Origin: Paratinospora sagittata
Taxonomy: Eukaryota > Streptophyta > Magnoliopsida > Ranunculales > Menispermaceae
Length of the DNA stretch: 64,000 nt
Direction of reading: 5' to 3'
NCBI GenBank assembly: GCA_035771175.1
Contig: CM069590.1
Coordinates: forward strand, 56,524,477-56,588,476
A program made the position numbers and the translations under genes. The notes below the pieces were generated by a model, which was not told where the DNA came from, did no database searches, and saw only the letters and a list, made by a program, of their open reading frames with translations. How positions within the stretch are numbered: position 1 is the first letter of the stretch; the number at the start of each line of letters is the position of its first letter. This document shows, piece by piece, positions 37,653 through 47,354 of the stretch.

Positions 37653-38520
37653 TTAAAAACTTAAATTACGTTTGAGTCTTAAACTTGGAGTATAACACAG
37701 TGGTAACGTAAACGCCAAATTGCAAATCGAATCATCTTGGCTTTTACCTCTTGATTGATGAGATACCATGCTATTGCCTTCTTGTTGAATTACCAGTCCC
37801 ATCTCTGTACTGCTCTTATTGCTCTGAGTCTCCTCATTCTTTACTTTTTCATGGTGATTATTCTCATGGGCACCCATCAAACCCAATTCTTCATATGTCT
37901 TCTTTGTCATGCATTCAGAGCTTTCAGCCGTAATCTCCTCATCATCTGCCAAAGCTACTGCTGATACTGCAAGAGGAGTTCGTAGTACTGATGAATCTTG
38001 TTTTATTTCAATAGAACTTGTTGTTTCATTGTGATCAGTTGGTTGCACTTGCTCTTGAACAAGTTGTGGAGGTTCTTCCTCGATCTCTATCTTCTCTGGT
38101 TGAAGTGATCTTGGTGGTGATCGATGCTAATGTGGGCTTAGTTTGGCCTAACGGAGACGACGACAAACTTATGATCCGGTTCTTGAAGAAGACGACGGCG
38201 AATACAAGACAAATGGCCCATGCAATCAATGGAAGAGCTATGATCATCGGCGCGTAATAAGCGACCCATCCATATCCTTGGTGCCGGTGACCATAGGCGG
38301 ACCAGTCAACGATCATTGCGACACCAAAGAAGAATGTGGCGCTTGTGCTGATGAGGAAGAGGGTGAAGATTCTTGGGTTGGGCAAGTGGAAGAAGGCATT
38401 GAGATGGGCAAACCATGGTAGGTTTCTCACTGCTTGACACTTTATCTTCATTTTCTGAAGTGCTGCCAGTAAATGAGAAACAGAGGATTGGGAAGAAGAT
38501 AACTGAGACTTGATAGACAT
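37653..38520 (-). pseudogene. Two-helix membrane protein of unknown family, with a frame break
   Basis: The ATG at 38520 starts MSIKSQLSSS; upstream in-frame ATGs exist but lie in less protein-like sequence. Residues 51-71 and 85-112 are clear membrane helices flanking a short loop rich in His, Gly and Tyr (WSAYGHRHQGYGWVAYY). This frame stops at 38035 after a Ser/Thr/Arg-rich tail of about 40 residues that looks non-native. A second frame, open from about 38128 to 37653, continues as an acidic Gln/Glu-rich tail (EKIEIEEEPPQLVQEQVQP onward, 130 codons). A single-base change between 38035 and 38128 would join the two into a protein of about 290 residues. So this is either a 161-residue protein, a frameshifted gene or a sequence error. 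There is no intron signal at the junction. Two-helix plant proteins like this are known but uncharacterised; I cannot name it. Confidence 0.6.
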
Positions 38521-39061
38521 TATAGAGGAAGTTAAGAGTCTGTTGTGAAAATATACGTGTGATAATAGAGTTCTAATCCTGGGATGATTCTTCCGAAGAT
38601 TTGGGCCTTGTTTTGGGCTTATCTCATGGAGGCCCGTAGCATTTGGAAATAATAGATAGGATCTTGCTATTTTCACCCATTTTTATCTCTTCGCCACCTC
38701 ATCTAAAAAGAAAAGACTAAAAAATCTTAATGTAAAGTTACCAAAAAGGACACCTATTAAACTTCTTAAACCCTTCAACCTCTCTCTTTACCCACCCATC
38801 AACCATTTAATTTCTACCATAAACCTTAAAACTATTCAACCCTACAACAAATCTCAATCTTCGATTTTGTATTTTAGTGTATTTTTAGAATCACAAGCAT
38901 GTCTTCAACTATTCGCAAGTGGTTTCTTTCGATTTAAAGATTTAAAGTGTTCGCAAGTCATTCGAAAAGTGTACACCATCAAGCAAGTTGTTCGACCTAC
39001 AATGGAAAGAGATTGAAGCCGTTCTTCATCCCTTAAGGTACGTGCATTTGGTATCTACATT

Positions 39062-39412
39062 ATTTTTATGCAAAAACAAACCTAAAATCTAAGTGGAAAG
39101 GGGTCGAAAATGGGTTTCGAAACCCAAAAAATCGCCCCCGAAATCGTTCTTTCCGACCTATCGTGGACGGATCGAAAGTGGAATGTCCGACCACACTAGA
39201 TCGGACACACAAGAAAATGTCCATCCAAAATTGGTTGGACGGGACAAAATAAATCAATGCAAATATTCTGTCCGACTTGTCAAAATTGGACAATACATTT
39301 ATTGTCTGACTCTGACAGGTCAGACATAGCGCTTCTATCCGACCCTTTTCAGTTGAACATAAAGCTTTTGTCCGACTGATTCTGGTGGGTCATAGCATTT
39401 TTTGTGTTTTCT
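39062..39412 (+). repeat. MULE left terminal inverted repeat
   Basis: Matches the reverse complement of the right end in order: tttttatgcaaaaa, aatgggtttc, tccgacctatc, ccgacccttttcagttgaaca, catagcattttttgtg. It contains about seven GTCCGAC or GGTCGGAC-type words. Confidence 0.75.
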
Positions 39413-39479
39413 TAAGGCTTTTTTTTGTTTTCTTGTTTTATTTTGTATGTAATACTAATATTGAGTTGTAATTTATCAG

Positions 39480-41160
39480 GATGACGAGAGATTTGATGAA
39501 TCCAAAATTATTGGTAATAAGTTGGTGTTAGTTTGGGACTAAACCGATGAGTTCACAACCGATTTTGTGTTTAAGAGTAAGGTCGTACTTATTGCATGGA
39601 CAAGGGAAGTAGGCCGTGCAAATGGTTTTGTTATCTTTATCAGGAGCTTGGTTGTAGGGGGGACGAAGGGTAGGCGACCGAGAATCAAGCTTGCATGTGA
39701 GAGGTACAATGTGTTCAATCCGAAAGACACAAGGAAAAAGAAAATCAATGAAACCTCATCGAAGAAGTGTAATTGTCCATTCTTATTACGGGGGAAAAAA
39801 TTGTCCATTGATGACGACTGAATGATAAAAGTGGATTGCGACACTCATAATCATCCACATACTGATCGGATGGAAGGGCACTCTTATGCTGGCTGACTTA
39901 CAAAAGATGAGATGGAAATGCTTGTGGATATGAGTAGGAGTCAAGCAAGGCCCAAAGATATATTGAATGCTCTGAAGCGAAGGGATGCAGGCAATGCATC
40001 TACATTGAAGACCATATACAATGCACGAAGCAAGTATAAATTGTTGAAACACGGTGGGAGGTCTCAAATGCAATATTTGATGACGAAGTTAGCTGAAGAA
40101 TAATACGTTGAGTGGCACAAGTCCGACGAAAACACCGATCATGTACAGACGTTGTTTTACGCACACCCAATATCGGTCAACTTTTTACGTTGCTTTCCTA
40201 AAGTTTTGATAATGGATTGCACGTATTAGATGAATATCTATCGATATCCGTTACTTGAGATAGTTGGCGTTACAACAACTCATCTCACATTTTCGGTGGC
40301 GCATGTATTCACGGAGAACGAGCAACAAGAGAGCTACATATGGGCGCTTGAGAAGTTGAAGGATCTGGTAGAAGAGTAGCCACAACCATAAGTTTTTTTT
40401 TACTGATAGAGAATTGGCCCTGATGAATGCAGTGAATATTATTTTTTTCAAATGTTAGAAATTTGTTGTGCAATTGGCACATTAACAAAAATGTGTTGGC
40501 GAAATCAAAACCGTTGTTCAAGGAAAGCAGTGACCATATGAAATTCATGGGCATGTGGCATAGTTTGGTAGATTCAAAGACAGAGAAGCAGTATGAAGAA
40601 CATTGGAAAGTGATTTCAAAATCTTACGAAGCTTACCCCACGCTCATTCTCTATCTATACAATGAGTGGTTGTTAAACCACAAGGAAGGATTTGTGGCGG
40701 CTTGGACAAATGAGATCATGTATTTTGACAATGTCACAACTAACCGGGCCGAAAGTGCACATGCAAAGTTGAAGAAACACTTGAGTTCTTCACAGAGAAC
40801 ATTTGAGAGTAGCTGGATCACAATACATTCTCTGTTAACTTTGCAACACACCGAGATATCTTCATCTTTTGAGAAAAACTTATTTACCACAAAACACATC
40901 CATAGAGGACCTATATATGGGCATTTGCAAGAGGTTGTCTCGATTCATGCAATCGAAAAGATTCAGAAAGAATGTGAACGTTTGAAGGAGACAGAGATCT
41001 AAACTTCTAGTTGTCGTTGCGTGTTGAAAAAAACTCATGGGTTACCTTGTGCACATGAGATCTTTAAATATCACAAAAAAAGTCGGCCCATCCCTACTAT
41101 TTTGGTGGATGCACAATCGAAGAAATTGGATATGCTTCTCCCTGTTCAAGAGTCTCAAGA
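39480..41160 (+). pseudogene. MULE transposase (MURA/FAR1-related), with many stops
   Basis: One frame, interrupted by at least nine stops, reads as a Mutator transposase. The N-terminal part has FKSKVVLIAWTREVGRANGF and the IKLACERYN zinc-region motif, then CDTHNHPH. The catalytic core: VLIMDCTY (first Asp, near 40215) with PLLEIVGVT; FYTDRELALMNAV (second Asp, near 40408); CNWHINKN (near 40470); and TNRAESAHAKLKKHL (Glu, near 40755). The SWIM-type zinc finger is SCRCVLKKTHGLPCAHEIFKYH (near 41030). All three acidic catalytic residues survive; the stops do not allow a product. Several stops replace the usual Arg or Trp codon with TGA, as expected from methylcytosine deamination. Confidence 0.85.
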
Positions 41161-41896
41161 CCAATGACAATGCGACAAGGTGATCGAGGTCTTTTGTAAA
41201 AAGTTCGAGCAATGTGACACATCTGGGAAAAGAAGAATGTTTAAGAGGTTGAGAAAAATATCGAAGCCATCATCTACAGTGGTCACTGAGCCCGCCTTAA
41301 AAAGAAATACTCGGGGAAGGCCGAGTTTGAAAGTTGATAAGTCAACCAAGAAAGGTCTATCATTGTTTGAGCATGTCTTATCCCAGCAAGACAATTGTTC
41401 CCTTAAAAACACGGTGACTAAGGGTAAGCAACCACCTAAGGTTCACAGGACAAGGAACCATGATTCACATAAGTATATAAATTAATTTTCAGCTACTCTG
41501 AAAGCTTACATCCAGCAGGTGAAAGATGTGGAGGCCGATGGACATTGTGGTTATTGAGCATTTGCCCTTTTTTTGGGTTATGGGGAAGGTGAATGGAAAA
41601 GGGTTAGACAAGAACTCTTAGAGGAACTCATGAGTTTTAAGGATCACTACGAAGTCGTTTTCCAGTATTGTGGCAGAGTTGATGAAATCATGAAGACACT
41701 TGATTGTCATGAGACTCCAGCACCGTCACACGCTTGGATGACAGTGCCTGAGATGGGTCACTTGATTGCAAGCAAGTACAATCTGACATTTGTACTTATC
41801 TCACCCCAACAGTGTTTAACATTTCTTCCACTAAGGAGTGAACCTGTTCTGGTAACGCAGAGACGATTATTTGTTATGGGGTTCGTGAGTGAGTGA
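41161..41896 (+). pseudogene. OTU cysteine protease domain at the MULE transposase C-terminus
   Basis: After the transposase SWIM finger comes a Lys/Arg linker with LKRNTRGRPSLKVDKSTK. Then VEADGHCGY (41530-41556), the OTU nucleophile loop D-G-x-C, a TGA stop where Arg is usual, and YGEGEWKRVRQELLEELMSF. The C-terminal part (41573-41896) includes APSHAWMTVPEMGHLIASKY, as in OTU domains fused to plant MULE transposases. OTU enzymes remove ubiquitin; the role in the element is unproven. It ends at a TGA after FVMGFVSE; the usual final His region is not clear, so the catalytic triad cannot be confirmed. Confidence 0.75.
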
Positions 41897-42299
41897 TACT
41901 TTGTGCAGGTATAAAAACATTATCTTTTGTTTTATACTTGTTAATGTATAGAAATCTATGATTTTCCTTGTCTAGGTGATTAACATTGATAATTGTTCAT
42001 TGAAAAATTATTTTGGCCCTGACAAGTCCAGTGCAACCCGTTGTTGCAAATTGCGCGAAGTACCATCTATCGTGCGCTAAGGGTTGGGACACCCTATATC
42101 TAGATAGGATTTTGTATTTTACTGGTACAATTTACAATGTAGCAACTATAGAAACAATTGATGAGGATTGAAGTTTTTTTTTTTTTTTTTAACTTACAAC
42201 AAATGTAATACATGTACATTTTTGTTTATTGGTATTAATGAAATTGTTTGTTGAAGTTTAAAATTCATTGCACAAAAAAACAAAAAGAAAAAGTTTAAT

Positions 42300-44944
42300 C
42301 TCGTTTTCTTCGAATTTGTACTCGAAAGGTAGGCACTTTGGCATGTGCATCTTCTTCAACTCCGCGCAAGCTCTCACCACGTTCGAAGTGTGTAATTGGA
42401 GTGTGTGACAAGTCTTCGAAGTTGAGGACTAGAGTTTGGGCTCGTTATTCCTCGGCATGTTCCTCTTTTTCGTTGATGCTTGTGCTAGCTAAAACTTCGA
42501 TGATGTCGTAAATCTCCTGAAACACAACAACAAACGATGTCTCAGGTCCTTGAGTTGCTCTCAAGGACCTCAACATTGCCAGACCTGGGTTGTTGCGCTC
42601 CCTCTAAAATCAAAAGATCAATTATTGCCAAATTTAATATAATCATTATATTAATAATGTTCTATAGGTTTTGATTTATTACCAAAAGTTCTAAATTCTT
42701 CGTTAAAGTTGGCTCTAAATTCTCCGTGGATAGTGGATATTCAAGGTTCTGCACCTTTGGATGTAAAATATGTTCGAACCACTCAAGATATTATGGTACG
42801 GCGTCCCATGCATTAGAAACTTGTTCCCCTCGTGCAACCGCTTGTAACAAATGGTAGCCCCAGCTCTCCCAATACTGATTAATGAACATGTGATGAACGT
42901 TGTAATCACGTCCCCTAACACTCCTCTCAGCACGGGCAGGACGTATAGGAGGACGTGAGATCTTCTGTATATATCCAAATTGACGAAGAACTCGGTTAGG
43001 ATGGTAGGGCTCGATCACATCAAAGAACTTTACGCACAAGGTATAAAATGTCACTTCATGTAGAGGGCTTTCGGCCCTACAGTCTGTGTAAGGGTCTCAT
43101 GCAACCTGAACAAAATAATAAATACCTAAGATATAAGTTGATATGATGTATATAACAAATATAATTTAAAAGAGTAGCATTTACCTGATTTGGCTGAAGA
43201 TCATCAATTGCCTTGCGTAGAACTTCAACAAAATTTTTCGCTAGACCTTGTTCTTTGCGAGGTTTCCACTTCATGGCATGCAGAAGGTTGTTATTATATC
43301 CACGATTTACGTGCGGTCTCACAAATGAGAAGTGCTCGTATATCCATGCCTACCAAACATAAGAAAAACAATTACTATAACATAAACATATTTATTTCAA
43401 GTTTTGTTTAGTTAAACCAAAATGATAGAAATAGTTATACTTCAAGTAATGTCATGTAGCCCGCAATCTGTTGCACGTGATATCTCGTGGCACATCCCAA
43501 TTGACGATACAGATGCGCCAGACAAGCAGCTCTGCATGTGAAATTGACAACCCCATCTAGATTCATCAACAACCGCAAGTAAATTATGTTCACCCTTGTA
43601 CCACTCTTATCCGTGAAAAATAGTGCAACCTAGGATGAACAAAATATATGATCTTGTAGTATGTTCGGCCGAAGGATATTGTTGGTTTCCTTGAAGCTAC
43701 GATCCAAAATTTTTTAGCAACTAATCCAATCAAACCGATTGACTTTTCTTCTTATTCATCTCATCAAATGCCTCTCGAGCCGAAACCCCCAAGGCTTCTT
43801 GAAGTATGATCATTGCTTCTCCATTGCTCAATGCATCTTCATTCACTGTCTTGCCCACTGTTGGAATCCTAAGTAAGACCTTTACATCGTCCAGTGTAAT
43901 GGTCATTTCACCGAATGGTAGGTGAATTGAATTAGTCTCTGGTTGCCACCTCTTCACAAAAGCAACTATCAACGGCTTGTTAGCATAACGATAACTACAA
44001 GCCACCAAAATGATGAAGACTGGTGTTTGTAACTATCTCCATTACTCTCTCTCTCTCTCTCTCGGGATGTTCACTGAGGTCCCAAAAAGCTAACTTTGCC
44101 CCGTGGTTTCGACACTTTTGTATATTTCGTTTCTATCTGAATAAACAAAAAATTATAAGAATCTACCAATATTTAAATTTAATCATAACCTTAATTGAAT
44201 TTAAATTAAATTATGAAAGTGATATACCTGATTTTGCCACACATAGTGTAACACCCCGTAGTTTTAATTAAATACATACGTTGAATTACACATATATCGA
44301 GATGTATAATACACGTATGTTATATGTAAGAGGCAAATATATGCGTATATGAAAATACATGCTAGATTTAAGGGGTATTTGTAAATAAATAAAATTATTA
44401 AATGAAGATGATACATAAGGGATCATCCAATATGGGTGCTTACAAGTTAAAAAAAAAAAAATGGAGTTGAATTAAATTGATTAATTTATGGGGTTGGTTA
44501 ATTTAATATGTGAATTGTCCATTTTATGGGGAGATGTTGTCATTATTTCTATAACTTTTGAGAATTTTTGTGAATATCAGTTGAAGCTGACAGTGTATTA
44601 TATACTGTATATGAGTATGTACAGTGTATAGTACATTGTGCCGGTTATGACGTCAGCCTACGTCAGGGGCGTCGTGACACGTAGCATGCTATGTGTCCCT
44701 TGAAATGGGTAAGGATCGAAGGATCAATAGGTCCCCCGGGGAAAGGACCCTTCAATAGACCACCGTCTTCTTCTCCCTCCACCCCAACGTGCATAGGTTC
44801 TTCTTCAGATTGTTGCTCTTCTTCTTCATGTATAATAAGAGATGGTGGTGGTGACTCGCATCGTCTTCGTCTCTCCGAGGCCGTCAGCCTTCTTCTTTGC
44901 GAGCTTTGTTTTTCCGAACGACCTCTCCTTGTTCTTGGTGGCAT
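42300..44944 (-). pseudogene. Plant mobile domain (PMD) protein gene inside the MULE, decayed
   Basis: The ATG at 44944 starts MPPRTRRGRSEKQSS, an Arg/Ser/Glu-rich leader ending in ILTHFKGHIA. Downstream exons on the same strand give KCRNHGAKLAFWDLSEHP, HHFGG, a frame break near 44005, then CSYRYANKPLIVAFVKRWQPETNSI in separate words with HLPFGEMTITLDDVKVLLRI, the signature of the PMD (MAIN-like) family. Later pieces have KPRKEQGLAKNFVEVLRKAI (43260), EPYHPNRVLRQFGYIQ (43005) and YNVHHMFINQYWESWG (42895); the tail runs to about 42300. A (CT)11 tract at 44043-44063 would encode an Arg-Glu repeat inside the domain. PMD proteins are known both as host genes and as transposon passengers; here position inside the inverted repeats makes it a passenger. 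Exon limits were not all fixed. Confidence 0.75.
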
Positions 44945-45029
44945 ATCTATCAAAATAGCCAAATACATACAAAAAAATTATACAATTAGGACAAACAGTT
45001 GATAGTTAGCTTAAACAAAAACAAAAAAA

Positions 45030-45268
45030 TTAAAAAAAAACCAAACAAATGCTATGTCCGCCCTCATTAGAACAGACAGAGCTACAACCATCCGACCCTG
45101 CTCTCTGTTCAACTGGAAAAGGTCGGACGCACACTCAATCGTCCGACCTTGATAGGTCGGACGGTTGCAATTCCAGTGCGGAATAGGTTTCTGGAACCCA
45201 TTTCTGCCGCCTCCATTTCACCATTTTCAACCGTTTTTTTTTTTTTTTTTTTTTTTTTGCATAAAAAC
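45030..45268 (-). repeat. MULE right terminal inverted repeat
   Basis: Counterpart of the left repeat, with a 24-base T run (45234-45257) that is only partly present on the left. It contains ATCCGACC, GGTCGGAC and a GTCCGACC-TTGATA-GGTCGGAC palindrome at 45150. It lies just upstream of the plant mobile domain gene start, so it may supply that gene's promoter. Confidence 0.75.
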
Positions 45269-46162
45269 AATCTAATACAACAATGTAGCATTAAAATCAA
45301 CTTAAACTTGAAGAAATCAAAGATTTACTTACGGATTTGGATGATTCGAGTTTTTAAATCACTTTTACTTCGAGGCCTCAAAAATCCTAAATAACACGAT
45401 TTTTTCTAAGATTTCGCGACAAAGTTGCTCGTAATCATTCATAGCAGTGTTCTAACATGTTGAATGCCCTAAAAACTCGACAAAATCGTGAATCAATAAA
45501 AATGAGAAAAAAAAAAATAAGAGAGGAAAATGAAAAATGGCGTTGAGGTTTGAAAATGTGAAGGGCATAATGAGAATATGATACGGTGAAGAGTGAGGAT
45601 ATTAGTTATGTCATTTGTACATGACAATCACTATTTTTTATTTACAATCTTATGGCACAATTAGATTTTACTTAATTTTATAATGATTTTTTTTTTTTTT
45701 TTTTTTTTTTTTGGATTTGTCCATTGTAAATTATTTAAAATGATAAATGAGAACAGTACCCAATTTCCCATTAAAACATATCCAAACATATTGAGGATAC
45801 AATGTTGGCTTAGTTGGCTCTAAGCTTCAAACCTTACATAAACCGTCCAACTCTACATGTTAAATGTACAGCAGGGCTATTCTCAAAAATCAGGATCTAC
45901 AAGAGATCATCACCCAGGAACACATTTTCCTGCCAACCCATCATGTAAACTTGCTCTGATATCTAGCATTTCCCACGCCACTGGTCTGGCTTTGCTTTCA
46001 CAAGAGAACAGAGAAAGAGAAGAAGTTAAGGACCCAAAACAGGGGACAAACCAGTAGCACTCCACCTACCATCTTACAAATCTGAATCTTTCTTTCCAAC
46101 ATTGAACCGCCCTTAAAATTCTCCACCCTATTAACCTGTAAATGTTGCCTGCTAGCTCTCAG
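45269..46162. other. Between MULE right end and BPC-type gene
   Basis: No gene seen. It includes a T run (45688-45712) and the likely 3' UTR of the BPC-type gene in its last few hundred bases. Confidence 0.55.
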
Positions 46163-47354
46163 TTACTTTATGGTAATGTACCGATTTGTTCCATGTTTTG
46201 CCCAGTGATCTTTGAGATCAAGCGGAATAGTAGATAGGTCATGACCCTCTGATGCTAACCGGCTGAGCAACTTGGTGAAAGCACTGCCACTCATCTTCCG
46301 GCCACCAAGACGAGCGTGGCGCTTGTTAGGCAACACTGGTAGTGGATACATGGACAAGGTAGTGGTGCAGCAAGCAGATTGCCAACCTCCTTTACCCCAC
46401 TTGTAGCATTGCTGAAAAACGCCTGTGCATGAACAACCCGGTGCTGGCATTGTCGAGTCATCAAAAGCTACTTGGTTCAAGCCCAGATCCTGACCTTTCC
46501 ATTCTGACTTCGCAACTATCAGCTGTTTGTTTAGGTCTTCATTGCAGCTGCTCATATTCTGCCCGTTCTTCCACTCGGGTGGCTTTGCAACTGTGACAAC
46601 TTGTTTGTTTATGTCATCACCCCCTCTCTTTCCCTTCCTTGATGGCTTTGGTGTCTTCTTTGATAACAAGGGTTTGGCCTCCTTTGGTCGCTTTGCTCGC
46701 CGAGGCTTGACAGTTTCCGCAGAAGCTGCTGATATTGGGAAGGCATCGGTTATGTGCAAATCTCTCGAATTGTAAGGAGATTCACTCATATGGGATGGAT
46801 GATGTAGGTGCTGTGTGTGGTGCGTGTGCTTTGTCCCACGGGGAACACTGCACCCTGGTGGACATGTAGGAGCACCACTACCACTTACAGTGGTGTTATC
46901 CCTGTACTCCAGAGCTGCCATGGCATTATCCCTTTCCACCAAGGCATTGTTACGCTCAGCAATAGCAGCATCTCGCTGCAGAATCGCCATATCTCGCTCT
47001 GCCAAGGCAGCCTTCTTTTCAGAGACTGCCAAGTTTCGTTCTTGGATTGCAGCATCCCTCTCAGCAAAGATGCTCATGAACTTCATCGTCAAGGCATGGT
47101 GATCTTTCATTAGATGTGGGGGAATCATCCACTGTAATTAAAGGGAGAGAAAAAAAAAAAAAAAAAAAGGGAAAGAAGATAATAATGTTATAGCTGCGTT
47201 ATTTGACAAAAAAAGAAAAAATGTTATAGCTGAGTTAAAAAGAAGCTGCAAACAGTAGCAAATTACAATATTTGGCATTAGGTACCTGGGCATGAAGTGA
47301 TTTGTACTGGTCTGGTTTGTGTCTCCCATTTTCCCGTTGCCCACCTTCCTCCAT
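46163..47354 (-). CDS. BBR/BPC GAGA-motif-binding transcription factor, BPC6-type (2 coding exons, 345 aa)
   Basis: Nuclear factor that binds GA-rich (GAGA) elements and recruits chromatin regulators. Coding exons 47354-47286 and 47131-46163, one GT-AG intron of 154 bp, phase 0, complete from ATG to TAA. N-terminus [19 protein letters not shown] is the group II start. Residues about 42-95 form a coiled coil of repeated A-E-R-D-x-A-I and E-R-N units (alanine-zipper type, for dimerisation). A Lys/Arg-rich nuclear localisation region with [11 protein letters not shown] and [14 protein letters not shown] follows. The last 90 residues are the invariant DNA-binding domain with five clustered cysteines ([19 protein letters not shown], then ACC), [21 protein letters not shown] and the terminal NRYITIK. 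No defect seen. Group II assignment (BPC4/BPC6) rests on the coiled coil and start; choosing between BPC4 and BPC6 is less sure. Confidence 0.96.

Larger units (their letters stand above)
39062..45268. mobile_element. Mutator-like element (MULE) with transposase, OTU domain and plant mobile domain gene
   Basis: Long terminal inverted repeats enclose a transposase-OTU coding region on + and a plant mobile domain gene on -. Both genes are decayed. The inner ends of the repeats are near 39412 and 45030. Outer ends and the usual 9-bp target duplication were not resolved; similarity may go beyond the limits given. Confidence 0.8.

Noticed and set aside
46527..47113. Several plus-strand open stretches opposite the BPC-type gene
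   Set aside because: Shadows of the coiled-coil coding exon, whose repeats keep the other strand open.
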